Positions 43,881-52,607 are shown, numbered from the stretch's first letter. The stretch is DNA of 64,000 bases from JANNUT01 sp046331425 (GCA_046331425.1 JAXLQU010000001.1:1-64000), one strand, 5' to 3'. Made by a program: numbers and translations. Notes: generated by a model from the letters alone, not told the origin.

Positions 43881-45097
43881 AGCACGCGGCACGGCGGTTT
43901 GCGTCGATCGGCTCGGTGCTGATCGCGGGCAGTGCGATGGCACTGGCCACGGCGCAGCCCCTCGACTGCCTGCCGGATGCAATCGTGCAATGGCAAGCAG
44001 CAGGCCCGTCCCCCGACAGCCGGTTCGGCGCCAACACGCTTCCCGGCATCGTGCTCGGACCACCGGGTGATTCGTCGCCGACACAAGGCTCGACCACCGT
44101 CGCATCGCTCGGTCCCGATGGGAGCGTCACACTTCGATTCGACGACGTGCTGATCGAGGATCGTCCTGGACCCGACTTCATCGTGTTCGAAAACGCCTTC
44201 TTTGTCGGGAGCGTGCCGGTCAACGATGCTGCTGACTACACGGTCTTCACCGAACCAGGATTCGTCGATGTCAGTCTCGACGGGACTGCCTGGATCCGTT
44301 TCCCTTACGATGCACAAGCGCTGGCAGAAGCGACCGCGAAGAACGCCAACAAGTCATTGCAGCATCGACTGGCGGGCCTGGCTGGAATCACACCGACCTT
44401 CACCGGGAACTGGACCATTCCCGATTCACTTCAAGCCTGGGATTCGAGCGGGCAGGGCGGTGTCTCGGGTGCCGGCGGCGATGCCTTCGATCTGGCAACC
44501 GTCGGTTTGACACAAGCCCGGTTCATTCGTCTTACCGACGCGGGATCGCGCAATGGACCATCCGGTTCGGCAGAGGGATTCGACCTCGATGCGGTTGTGG
44601 TGCTACACGGCCGACCGAACGCGACTTCGGAACGCGATAGCGATGGTGATCGACTTCCCGACAGCACCGAGTCATCGCTTTATGCAAGCAATCCGTTCCA
44701 AGCGGACAGCGATGGGGACGGTATCGATGACGGACGTGAAGTCGCTTCATGCCGCAATCCAAATAGCGTCGACAATGCACCGTGGTTCGTGCGCGAGCCG
44801 CGCTTGTGGCTGCGAGCGGGAGCCTGCACCGAACTGCGCTGGACCTTCATGGCGACCGGAATCAGCTATGACCTGATTCGCGGCGATGTCGCCAGCCTGG
44901 CGGCGGTCGGCGCGCACATCGACCTGGGCGCCGCCATTTGCCTGCAGGACAATCTGCCCAGCGTGAGATTCAGTTGTGATTCCGCCAATCCGTTGGTGGG
45001 GCAGTCCTACTTCTATCTCGTGCGCCCTTCGACCGTCTCCACTTACGGATGGTCCAGCAGCCTCGCGCCGCGCCTGGCAGGTAGTGGCTGCCCGTGA
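43877..45097 (+). CDS. Secreted cell-surface protein with calcium-binding repeats, cobalamin operon
   Basis: A 406-residue exported protein starting at GTG inside the overlap with the previous stop. Its first domain has GPDFIVFENAFF and FVDVSLDGTAWIRFPYD, a pattern shared with surface proteins found beside BtuB-like receptors in other phyla. Residues ~255-285 (ERDSDGDRLPDSTES, DSDGDGIDDGRE) are thrombospondin-type calcium loops. A C-terminal Cys-containing beta domain follows. Its GTGA overlaps with both neighbours suggest fixed stoichiometry with the TonB receptor. Direct cobalamin binding is inference. Confidence 0.75.
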   Translation: MKHAARRFASIGSVLIAGSAMALATAQPLDCLPDAIVQWQAAGPSPDSRFGANTLPGIVLGPPGDSSPTQGSTTVASLGPDGSVTLRFDDVLIEDRPGPDFIVFENAFFVGSVPVNDAADYTVFTEPGFVDVSLDGTAWIRFPYDAQALAEATAKNANKSLQHRLAGLAGITPTFTGNWTIPDSLQAWDSSGQGGVSGAGGDAFDLATVGLTQARFIRLTDAGSRNGPSGSAEGFDLDAVVVLHGRPNATSERDSDGDRLPDSTESSLYASNPFQADSDGDGIDDGREVASCRNPNSVDNAPWFVREPRLWLRAGACTELRWTFMATGISYDLIRGDVASLAAVGAHIDLGAAICLQDNLPSVRFSCDSANPLVGQSYFYLVRPSTVSTYGWSSSLAPRLAGSGCP

Positions 45098-47094
45098 TCC
45101 GTCGAGGGGTCTTGCTCGTGTGTTGCATGACGCTGCCTGCGTGGAGCGCGGAGCCTCAGTCCGAGGATTCCTATCAGGATGCACTGACGGTCGAGGCGGC
45201 GGCTCCAAGTAGTGACGATGTCGCGGCGTTCGCCACCGTGCTGGACGCCAGCGAGTTGATCGGCAAAGGAGAAGACCTGTCGGACGTGCTGCGACGCTCC
45301 CCTGGTACGCGCGTCTTCAGCTACGGCGGTGTCGGTCGCTACGCAACGGTTTCACAGCGCGGCTCGACCGCCGAGCAGGTCGCAGTGATGGTCGATGGTG
45401 TGCTGCAAAACGCGGCGCTCGGCGGTGCCGTCGACCTGTCGCTCGTACCGCTGGCCGAGCTGCAAACGGTCACGGTTTATCGAGGATTCGCGCCGGCCAG
45501 CACCGGCGCGTTCGGGCTGGGCGGTTTGATCGACATTCGCACGCGCGCCGCGCAGCGAAAACCGCAGCTCCAGGCCGCGCTCACCGGCGGTGCGCTTGGT
45601 TTCGTGCAAGCGGCACTCAACGGCTCGGGACCGCTCGGCGCGTCATCCGCATGGCGAGGCAGTGTCGAGCGGCTACAAAGTGACGGCGATTTCAGATACT
45701 TGGATCTGAACCTGACGCCGCTGGACCCGCGCGACGATCGAACAGCGCGGCGACGCAACAATCGCGTGGAGACGACCGCTGCCTCGGGGCAGTTGCGATG
45801 GGAGCCGCGCGATGACGACACGCTGGCGTTGAGCGTGGGTTGGCGCCAACGCGACTCGGGATTGCCAGGCGTTGCCGGAGCGCCGGCACAGCGTGCTCAA
45901 CTGCGAGAGCAACGCGTCGATCTGAGTTTGTCGTGGACTCGGCGCTTCGAGGTTCCGCGCGGCGTGCAAGCGGTCGACATACTCTCCGATCTATCGCAGA
46001 GCTCCAATCAGCTGCTCGACCGAGATGGTGAACTCGGTTTGGCCGTACAGGACGAAACGACTCGCGCGACGATCGGTGGGATTGCAAGCGTGCTGCGTGC
46101 CCGGTGGGGAGCCCATCGGGTCACCGCGCGTGCCGATCTGCGTGAAGAGCACGCGGCTGTTCGCAATGCCGCGCTGGAACAGTCCGATCGAGGCGGCCTT
46201 TCGCGTCGCCGCGGTTCGCTCACGATCGAGGATGCACTGACCTGGCGACGATTGACCGTAGCCCCCGCGCTACGCTGGGAGTCGCGGCGGGACGATTTTC
46301 GAGCAGGCGATGACGGCACGATTCCGCCACCGGCGCGCGACGATCGCGACACCACGCTGACCGGCAAACTCGCCTTGTCGCTGCAACTCGCGCGGGGTTG
46401 GGAATGGCGGGGGAGTGCGGGGCGGTTCGTGCGCACGCCCAACTTAGAAGAGTTGTTCGGCGATCGCGGCGCGGTGGTCGGCAACCCTCGATTGAGACCC
46501 GAGCGTGGCGTTACGGTCGAGATGGGAGTCAGTCATCGAGGCGCACCGACGGCGCGGGGCTGGAGGTCATCGGGCGAGGCGGTGTTGTACGCGACAAGCG
46601 CCGACGAATTGATACTGCTGCTCCCCAACAGCCAAGGGACCGCGATCTCCCGCAACGTCGGCGCGGCGTCGCTGCGCGGTATCGAACTGTCGCTGGCCCT
46701 CGAGGCGCCGCACAGAATCTCGCTACGAGCGTCGGGAACATTGCAACAGACTCGCAGCCAAGCCGGTTTCACCCACGGCTATCCATTGCCAAGCATGCCG
46801 CAACGCGAAGCATCGATCTCGGCGAGTTGGCGTTCGACACTCTGGTCGATTGGGTGGGAGTGGACGTACGTCGGCTCCAACTCGAGCGACAGACTCGACA
46901 CCCAGGCACTGCGTCTGCCGGCGCGTGTGCTGCATGACGTCAGCCTATCGCGTGCGCTTCCGCACCGGTGCCGCTTGTCCCTTGAACTTCAGAATCTGTT
47001 CGATCGTGAAACCTACGATGTCGCCCGCTTTCCATTGCCGGGGCGATTGGCGTATCTGGCGTTGCACTGGGAGGGAGCATGGGCGGCTCGCTGA
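45094..47094 (+). CDS. btuB: BtuB-like TonB-dependent outer-membrane receptor for cobalamin/corrinoid
   Basis: A 666-residue receptor. After the signal peptide (IRRGVLLVCCMTLPAWSA), DALTVEAAAP is a plausible TonB box. The plug has LSDVLRRSPGTRVF, RYATVSQRGSTAEQVAVMVDGV and VYRGFAPASTGAFGLGG. The barrel includes FVRTPNLEELFGDRGAVVGNPRLRPE, the usual late TonB receptor motif, and ends with LENLFDRETYD-like strands (LQNLFDRETYD). Size is close to BtuB. Location behind a cobalamin riboswitch gives the substrate assignment; the sequence alone would say only TonB-dependent receptor. Confidence 0.85.
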   Translation: MIRRGVLLVCCMTLPAWSAEPQSEDSYQDALTVEAAAPSSDDVAAFATVLDASELIGKGEDLSDVLRRSPGTRVFSYGGVGRYATVSQRGSTAEQVAVMVDGVLQNAALGGAVDLSLVPLAELQTVTVYRGFAPASTGAFGLGGLIDIRTRAAQRKPQLQAALTGGALGFVQAALNGSGPLGASSAWRGSVERLQSDGDFRYLDLNLTPLDPRDDRTARRRNNRVETTAASGQLRWEPRDDDTLALSVGWRQRDSGLPGVAGAPAQRAQLREQRVDLSLSWTRRFEVPRGVQAVDILSDLSQSSNQLLDRDGELGLAVQDETTRATIGGIASVLRARWGAHRVTARADLREEHAAVRNAALEQSDRGGLSRRRGSLTIEDALTWRRLTVAPALRWESRRDDFRAGDDGTIPPPARDDRDTTLTGKLALSLQLARGWEWRGSAGRFVRTPNLEELFGDRGAVVGNPRLRPERGVTVEMGVSHRGAPTARGWRSSGEAVLYATSADELILLLPNSQGTAISRNVGAASLRGIELSLALEAPHRISLRASGTLQQTRSQAGFTHGYPLPSMPQREASISASWRSTLWSIGWEWTYVGSNSSDRLDTQALRLPARVLHDVSLSRALPHRCRLSLELQNLFDRETYDVARFPLPGRLAYLALHWEGAWAAR

Positions 47095-48623
47095 ACCGGA
47101 TCGGAGGGCTTGGACGCCGATGTTGGCTGGTGTCGCTGCTATGTCTGGTGAGCGCTTGCGGCAAAAGCTATCAGCCTCCGCAGGGCGAGGTGACGGGCCG
47201 GCCGTCGGCCCCGCTGGGTCGTGTCATCGACACCAATGTGCTGTTGCCGCACCTGGTCGTCGATGCACGCGGCGGTCGCGGCGTCACGCTCGAGATGACG
47301 CTTCGGATCGACGGGATCGGAGACGGACGTCACGAGGCTCGATACACGATCGGCAAGGCGACGGCGGCCGGAGGAAACGCGCAGATCGAAGATCTTTCCA
47401 ACGGCAAGACGATCGTGACCGAGAGTGCCGGATCGTTTCAAACCGGCCGAATCGGACCGCTGCGTGTCGGCAACACGAGCTTCGAGCTGTTGCTGCAGGG
47501 AATTGCGAGCGACGGCGGTTGGAATCTGCAGGGATCGTCGTGGGAAAGTCAGAGTGGATTGGAGGGGACATTCACCGGCTGGCGACGGCACCGTTTCTTG
47601 GTCACATCGAGTGATTTTGCCTTCGCAGGGAGCGTGGCATTGATCGAACTGCGAAGAGGTGTCGAGATCGCTGTCAGCGAGAATCTCTCGATGGCGAGCG
47701 CCGATCCCTACCTGCGGCAAACCGGCGGTGCGCTGTTCGTCATCAACCGGCTGACCTTCGACAATCTGCAACGACTCGATCCCGAATCGAACTTCGCCAC
47801 CAGTTGGCAGGCCGGTGTCGGCAGCGGCTCCAACCCGCACGACGCGCTGTGGATCGATCGCGATCGGGTTTACGTCTCGCGCTACGAGCCGCCGTTCGAT
47901 GATCTCTTGGTATTGGATCCGCATGGGGGTCGCTCGGTATCGACGATTCCGCTCGATGCTTTGGCCGACAATGGCGACGCTACGCCGCGTGCGGACCAGT
48001 TGTGTGCCGTGGGCGACACCGTTTTCGTTGGCTTGCAGAACATCGATCGCAGCTTCACGCGCTACGGCTCGGCCAAGCTCGCGGTGGTCGATAGCCGCCG
48101 CGATGCGCTCGAACAAGCGATCACGTTGCCGGGAAAAAATCCGGGAGCGCTGCGCGCCGTCACGGGTGACGACGGTCGGCCGCGGGTGTATGTCGCGCTG
48201 GCCGGCATCTTCCCCGGCCTGTTGCCGCAAGAGTTGTCAGGCGGCGTGGCGGTCGTCGATGTCAACAATCGCAGCTTCGAACGATGGGCGTTGGATGACG
48301 ACGTGGCGGGAGGGAACATCGCCGGCCTTGCGGTGCACTCCTCGCGCTTGGCATACGCCACGATCAGCACCGCTAGTTATCAACAGCGCGTGATTGCCTT
48401 CGACCCACAAACCAACACCGTGTTGCGCACCCTCTCGTCGTCCAACGAGTTCGTACCCGAACTCGAAATCGATAGCGCGGGAGTGCTCGCTGTGCCGGAC
48501 CGCTCGTTCGAGCGTCCGCAGGTTTGCCTTTACGCAGTGCCTGCCGCAGGGCAGGATGTCGAAGCGCGATTGGGGTGCGCTCGCCTGAACGCACCTCCCT
48601 TTGCGATCGAGCCGTTGGATTGA
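47079..48623 (+). CDS. BtuG-like beta-propeller surface lipoprotein
   Basis: A 514-residue lipoprotein with lipobox LVSAC near residue 27. Residues ~45-190 form a beta-sandwich-like N-terminal domain. From ~200 there is a YncE-type propeller: ALFVINRLTFDNLQRLDPES, NPHDALWIDRDRVYVSRYEP, KLAVVDSRRDAL, GVAVVDVNNRSFERW and QRVIAFDPQTNTVLRTL. In Bacteroides, BtuG is a surface propeller lipoprotein that binds cobalamin tightly and passes it to BtuB. Its overlap by 16 bases with the receptor gene strongly suggests the same role here. GGGAGGGAGC precedes the ATG. Confidence 0.8.
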   Translation: MGGSLNRIGGLGRRCWLVSLLCLVSACGKSYQPPQGEVTGRPSAPLGRVIDTNVLLPHLVVDARGGRGVTLEMTLRIDGIGDGRHEARYTIGKATAAGGNAQIEDLSNGKTIVTESAGSFQTGRIGPLRVGNTSFELLLQGIASDGGWNLQGSSWESQSGLEGTFTGWRRHRFLVTSSDFAFAGSVALIELRRGVEIAVSENLSMASADPYLRQTGGALFVINRLTFDNLQRLDPESNFATSWQAGVGSGSNPHDALWIDRDRVYVSRYEPPFDDLLVLDPHGGRSVSTIPLDALADNGDATPRADQLCAVGDTVFVGLQNIDRSFTRYGSAKLAVVDSRRDALEQAITLPGKNPGALRAVTGDDGRPRVYVALAGIFPGLLPQELSGGVAVVDVNNRSFERWALDDDVAGGNIAGLAVHSSRLAYATISTASYQQRVIAFDPQTNTVLRTLSSSNEFVPELEIDSAGVLAVPDRSFERPQVCLYAVPAAGQDVEARLGCARLNAPPFAIEPLD

Positions 48624-48645
48624 CGTCGCGGCTAAGAGGTCTTCG

Positions 48646-49206
48646 ATGCGTCGATCGATGCTGTTGTTGCTCGCGTTTGCGTCTCCCCTGGCAGTCGCAG
48701 GTACCGGTGTCGGTGAGTTGTCGCTGGATCGAGGGGCAGTCGCCGCGATCGTCGCCGCGAATCTCCCGCGAACGATTCAACTCGCCGTGCCGGGGATGGG
48801 GGACGTTTCCATTCGAATGTCGCCGCCAGACTCTGTGAAGTTCGTCGATGGCGGCGTCGATGTGCTGTTGGGCTTGTTCGTCGATGCGGTCGGACTCCAA
48901 GGGGAAGCGGCATTGCGCTACGTTCCCGAAATCGATGAGAAGAGCGGGATCGTGAAGTTCCGCACGGTCAGGGCGACTCTGGGTGGAGCGCTCGGCGGTC
49001 TCCCCGATTTGGCAGGGTTTTTCCCTGCGCTGGAGCTACCGCGTAGCTTCGATTGGGCGGCGCAAGCCAACTCAACGGCTGCATCGCGCATGACCGTCGC
49101 CGTACAAGGCGTGGCGATCGAGAAGGAGCGGCTGGTGGTGAAGTTGGGACTCGTGACCCGACCGCTTTCGAAACCGACAGGGACTGGAACCGCGAAAGGG
49201 AAATGA
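48646..49206 (+). CDS. Small secreted protein of unknown function, end of cobalamin operon
   Basis: A 186-residue exported protein. ATG 48646 follows AGAGGT by 5 bases and gives the signal peptide RRSMLLLLAFASPLAVA. The mature part alternates hydrophobic and small residues (GAVAAIVAANLPRTIQLAVPG; GGVDVLLGLFVDAVGLQGEAAL) as in lipid-binding beta/alpha domains of the LEA/BPI kind, but I make no assignment. It starts 22 bases after the propeller gene, so it is probably part of the operon. Confidence 0.65.
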   Translation: MRRSMLLLLAFASPLAVAGTGVGELSLDRGAVAAIVAANLPRTIQLAVPGMGDVSIRMSPPDSVKFVDGGVDVLLGLFVDAVGLQGEAALRYVPEIDEKSGIVKFRTVRATLGGALGGLPDLAGFFPALELPRSFDWAAQANSTAASRMTVAVQGVAIEKERLVVKLGLVTRPLSKPTGTGTAKGK

Positions 49207-49213
49207 GCGAAAA

Positions 49214-49241
49214 AAAGAGGCCGCCCGGAGGCTGCCCCTTT
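49214..49241 (-). terminator. Bidirectional terminator between the cobalamin operon and tRNA-Glu
   Basis: A hairpin with about ten paired positions lies between the operon stop and tRNA-Glu. On the minus strand it is followed by seven T, giving a strong end for the tRNA transcript; on the plus strand CCCCTTTCTT follows. Confidence 0.82.
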
Positions 49242-49253
49242 CTTGCGTTCGGT

Positions 49254-49329
49254 TGGTAGGGCTACGGGGATTCGAACCCCGGTTTAATGGCTGAGAACCA
49301 CTCGTCCTAGACCCCTAGACGATAGCCCC
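49254..49329 (-). tRNA. tRNA-Glu (anticodon CTC)
   Basis: A 76-nt cloverleaf with encoded CCA. The acceptor is GGGGCTA pairing TAGCCCT, the anticodon stem AGTGG/CCATT encloses TTCTCAG, so the anticodon is CTC, and the T-arm is GGGGTTCGAATCCCC. The substrate of the nearby glutamyl-tRNA synthetase. Confidence 0.95.
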
Positions 49330-49406
49330 ACACTGAATCGCGCGGGATTATAGGGACCCGCGACGGACTGTCAAACCGCCGACCGAAATGGGAGAATCGC
49401 CGCCCG

Positions 49407-50120
49407 ATGTCGACCGAAATCCCAAGCTCCCCTCGACATGACTTCGAAGCCGAGCCGCTGACGCGCGCCGAGTACATCACGGCGATGGTCCACTTCTATC
49501 GCGGCGAGGTGACACGTTCCAACGCCTGGCGTCAGCGTTTGGATCAGACCACCAATTGGGCGGTCATTACGTCGGCGGCGATGATCTCGTTCTCGTTCTC
49601 GGACCCGAAGAACACGCACTTGTTGCTGCTGCTGTCCAACTTCATCGTGCTGGGATTTCTGTCGATCGAGGCTCGGCGTTTTCGTTTCTTCGCGGTCTAT
49701 CGCGCACGCGTGAGGATGCTGGAAGAGAATTTCATTCTTCCGATCGTGACCAGGACGCTGTCATCTCCCAAGCCCGAGTGGCGTGAATTCATCGCGATGG
49801 ATCTGGATGTACCGAAGTTCAAGAACACGACCATCGAGGCGCTCGCGTTGCGGCTGCGCTACAACTTCTACTGGATCTTCACAGCACTCGCCGTCGCTTG
49901 GCTGCTGAAGGTCTGGATGCATCCCGATCCAGCCCATTCGATCCCCGACTGGTACGACAACATGAAAGTTGGTGCGATTCCTGGTTGGGTCTTCTTGACG
50001 GGTGGCGCCTTGTTCTACGCCACCATCACAGCGCTCTTCGTATGGGCTGGCCGGAACAAGTCGATCGCCGAAGACGAGATCCACGGCTTCGAGGCCGACC
50101 GACGTCACTGGAAATTCTGA
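49407..50120 (+). CDS. DUF2270-type integral membrane protein
   Basis: A 237-residue protein beginning at ATG 49407. The pattern LTRAEYITAMVHFYRGEVTRSNAWRQ followed by LDQTTNWAVITSAAMISF matches DUF2270 as I remember it. Four membrane segments are visible: WAVITSAAMISFSF, LLLLLSNFIVLGFL, FYWIFTALAVAWLL and VFLTGGALFYATITALFVW. A basic segment between them (EARRFRFFAVYRARVRML) faces the cytoplasm. Function unknown. It is convergent with the H1-like gene. Confidence 0.85.
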   Translation: MSTEIPSSPRHDFEAEPLTRAEYITAMVHFYRGEVTRSNAWRQRLDQTTNWAVITSAAMISFSFSDPKNTHLLLLLSNFIVLGFLSIEARRFRFFAVYRARVRMLEENFILPIVTRTLSSPKPEWREFIAMDLDVPKFKNTTIEALALRLRYNFYWIFTALAVAWLLKVWMHPDPAHSIPDWYDNMKVGAIPGWVFLTGGALFYATITALFVWAGRNKSIAEDEIHGFEADRRHWKF

Positions 50121-50126
50121 ACGTCT

Positions 50127-50147
50127 GGGCGGCCCATCGGGCCGCCC
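50127..50147. terminator. GC-rich hairpin between convergent genes
   Basis: A perfect 9-bp stem GGGCGGCCC with loop ATC lies 6 bases past the DUF2270 stop. There is no T-tract, so it may act as a weak or factor-assisted terminator for both convergent genes. Confidence 0.5.
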
Positions 50148-50193
50148 TCGCCTCGACCACCGTCTGTCGTGGTCCGTTCTGGTCGACCCCGCG

Positions 50194-50706
50194 TCAGTAA
50201 CTGGTGGGTCGAGAGAACTGCCAGCTTTGTACTGGTGGAGTTGGGTTGGGTGTCGACATTCCCTCGGCGCGCGGTGTCTGTGAGGGAGAGGGACGGAGTG
50301 CCCTCGTGATCGGACGCGCCGTCGGGGTCTTCTTCGCGAGTGGGGCATCGGGTGTTGCCGGGCCGACCAGTTGTTTGCGCAGCCGCAGGCGAGCATTCGT
50401 CGATGGGGCGCTGACGTTGGTTTGCTTGCGAGCCGAGGTTGCCTCGCCGGCCCTGGACGGCGCAAGCGGAGGAGCCGTCTTACGTGCCGTCTTGGCGGCG
50501 CTGGCGTTCAAGGCCGGCACTGTTTTGCTGGTCGCCGACTGCTTTGCCGCCGCCTTCGTCTGTGCTGCCTGCTTGCGGCCCTTGGGAGGCGCTGCTTTGG
50601 TTTTTCGCTTCGTCGTCGGTGAGGTCGACTTCGTCGTGGAACCGCGCTTTGCGGGTTTCTTCGTCGGTTTCTTTGCAGCCTTTTTCTTGGCCTTTTTCTT
50701 TGCCAT
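50194..50706 (-). CDS. Histone H1-like, Lys/Ala/Pro-rich basic protein
   Basis: A 170-residue protein with AAGGAG upstream of its ATG. The first ~110 residues are almost wholly Lys, Ala, Pro, Thr and Arg (MAKKKAKKKAAKKPTKKPAK and similar), as in eukaryotic H1 tails and bacterial HctB/AlgP/KapA-type nucleoid proteins. The C-terminal third loses most lysine and is Pro/Ser rich. No globular domain is visible. DNA compaction or RNA binding is likely; low-complexity makes homology assignment unsafe. Confidence 0.75.
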   Translation of the reverse strand: MAKKKAKKKAAKKPTKKPAKRGSTTKSTSPTTKRKTKAAPPKGRKQAAQTKAAAKQSATSKTVPALNASAAKTARKTAPPLAPSRAGEATSARKQTNVSAPSTNARLRLRKQLVGPATPDAPLAKKTPTARPITRALRPSPSQTPRAEGMSTPNPTPPVQSWQFSRPTSY

Positions 50707-50824
50707 GGCACCGCTCCTTTAAGGACAAACCGTTGGCACTCGAAAAATCGCGCCATTGTAGCGAGCGCCTCGGATGTGCGCTCTTTGGATTGCGTCAATT
50801 CGCTCGAGACGGGATCATCCCGAC

Positions 50825-52171
50825 ATGGTCGCCCACGCAGGAACTCGATTACTCCTCGCACTCTTCGGTTGCTTGCTCGTCGCCTGCGCAGCGCCGGGAC
50901 CAAGTGAGTCGACGAAGCCGACAGTCGCCGAGGCGCCGCACGATTCCAACCGACCGAACGTCGTGATCTTCATGGTCGATACCCTCCGTGCCGATGCCGT
51001 GACCTGGGGGGGCACGACGCGTCCCACCACGCCGAAGCTCGAGAGCTGGGCGAAACACGGTGCGATCTTCGATCAGGCCACGACCCCCGCGGGTTGGACC
51101 CGCTCCGCGGTCGCGAGCCTGTTCACCGGGATGTATCCGGCAGCGCACGGCGTTCAGGACCAAGCCCATGTACTGCCATCGAGTCTACTGACACTCGCCG
51201 AAGTGTTCGGCGCCAACGGCTACAACACACAGGCGTTCGTCAGCAATTTCGCGATAGCACCACAGTTCGGCACAGATCAAGGATTTCAAAACTTCCGTTT
51301 CTTCGACCGCAGGCGAGATGTGTCGATGCGGATCGATCCGAAGATCGGATACGTACCGATCTTCTTCATGGATCCAGAAGTGAAGGCGTACTTTCAGAGC
51401 CCTCCGGTCGAACCGTTCTTTGCTTACGTGCACACGACCGATCCGCACCAACCGTATCGACCGCCCGTGGAGTACTTGCTGTGGGGGCAGCAGAATCGCG
51501 ATCGCTACGATGGCGAGGTCCGTTTCAGCGATGACTTCATCGCCGGCTGGATCGAGACCCTGCGCTCCAGCGGCAAGCTCGAGAACACGATCGTGGTCTT
51601 CACGGCCGACCACGGCGAGGAGTTCAAGGAACATGGTGGGCAGGGGCATGGGCACACCGTATTCGAAGAGATCGTGCGGATTCCCCTCGTGATCGTCGGA
51701 CCAGGGGTGAAAGCGGCACGACACTCGGAGCAAGTCTCACTCCTGGACCTCGGCCCCACGCTGCTGCAGCTTGCGGGCTTGACCGCGCCGACCGAGTTCG
51801 GAACACAGGGGCGATCGTTCGCATCGTTGCTGAGCGGCGGAGGCAACCCGAAAGAGTGGAACGACGCCTACCACGAGTTGATCTACCCCACGAAGGGGAT
51901 TGCGTTTGCCTATCGGGACCAGAGTTGGAAATTGGTGTCGATTGCGCAGGACTCATATGGAAGAAAAGAACAGTCATTGCTGTTCGATCTCGCCACCGAC
52001 CCAACCGAGCAGAATGACCTCTCCCAGAGAGAACCGGGTCGCCTGAAGTCGATGAAAGAGCGATTGAAACAGGTCCGCACCCGGCAGTTGCAAGCGGCCA
52101 CCCCGTCGCAAGCCGTTCCGCTCGATCCCGACGCCGAAGACCGACTGCGGACGCTCGGCTACGTCAAGTAG
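50825..52171 (+). CDS. Sulfatase-fold lipoprotein without a canonical formylglycine motif
   Basis: A 448-residue lipoprotein (lipobox LVACA near residue 22). The sulfatase/alkaline phosphatase fold is clear: VVIFMVDTLRADAV (metal Asp pair), TTPAGWTRSAVASLFTGMYPAAHG, VHTTDPHQPY, FTADHGEEFKEHG and HGHTVFEEIVRIPLVI. The C/S-x-P-x-R formylglycine site is replaced by a WTRS form, where Thr may be the nucleophile as in phosphotransferases of this superfamily. A true sulfatase activity is therefore doubtful. The C-terminal DPDAEDRLRTLGYVK is common in acidobacterial members. Confidence 0.85.
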   Translation: MVAHAGTRLLLALFGCLLVACAAPGPSESTKPTVAEAPHDSNRPNVVIFMVDTLRADAVTWGGTTRPTTPKLESWAKHGAIFDQATTPAGWTRSAVASLFTGMYPAAHGVQDQAHVLPSSLLTLAEVFGANGYNTQAFVSNFAIAPQFGTDQGFQNFRFFDRRRDVSMRIDPKIGYVPIFFMDPEVKAYFQSPPVEPFFAYVHTTDPHQPYRPPVEYLLWGQQNRDRYDGEVRFSDDFIAGWIETLRSSGKLENTIVVFTADHGEEFKEHGGQGHGHTVFEEIVRIPLVIVGPGVKAARHSEQVSLLDLGPTLLQLAGLTAPTEFGTQGRSFASLLSGGGNPKEWNDAYHELIYPTKGIAFAYRDQSWKLVSIAQDSYGRKEQSLLFDLATDPTEQNDLSQREPGRLKSMKERLKQVRTRQLQAATPSQAVPLDPDAEDRLRTLGYVK

Positions 52172-52283
52172 CAGGAGCTGCCCAAGAAACACCTCGCCTT
52201 ACAGCCGACTCGCCCGCTCTCGGGTCAACGCGCCTGTTCTCTTCGGCAGGCGTCGTCGTGGAGATCGATGTTGCAGACCTTGC

Positions 52284-52303
52284 GACCCCGCGCATGCGGG
52301 GTC
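52284..52303 (+). terminator. Possible terminator of the sulfatase-fold gene
   Basis: A perfect 8-bp stem GACCCCGC/GCGGGGTC with loop GCAT, followed by TTCTC on the plus strand, about 110 bases after the stop. Confidence 0.5.
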
Positions 52304-52373
52304 TTCTCACGACTCCCCAGAACAGCAAGCCGGTCGACCGCGATCGACGAGGTATTTCGGGAACACCTGTGAC

Positions 52374-52447
52374 TGGCTGGGGAGCAGGGATTCGAACCCC
52401 GATAAGCAGAGCCAAAGTCTGCTGTCCTGCCGTTGGACGACTCCCCA
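52374..52447 (-). tRNA. tRNA-Gln (anticodon TTG)
   Basis: A 74-nt cloverleaf with encoded CCA. It opens with the typical unpaired-looking T of tRNA-Gln (TGGGGAG), has the anticodon loop CTTTGGC (anticodon TTG, codon CAA) and T-arm GGGGTTCGAATCCC. It follows the second tRNA-Gln on the same strand by 86 bp. Confidence 0.95.
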
Positions 52448-52533
52448 GCATGGAGTCGAAAGCTGTCTCAGGGCACCGCTACTTACCGCCAACGCTCTGG
52501 TGAACTGCAAGGCAGTGCACCGCACAACCGCTT

Positions 52534-52607
52534 TGGCTGGGGAGCAGGGATTCGAACCCCGATACTACGGTCCAGAGCCGCATGTCCTACCGTTGGACGA
52601 CTCCCCA
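52534..52607 (-). tRNA. tRNA-Gln (anticodon CTG)
   Basis: A 74-nt cloverleaf with encoded CCA, acceptor TGGGGAG, anticodon loop CTCTGGA (anticodon CTG, codon CAG), and the same T-arm as the TTG isoacceptor. It lies 80 bp after the gltX stop on the same strand, so co-transcription with gltX is possible. Confidence 0.95.
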
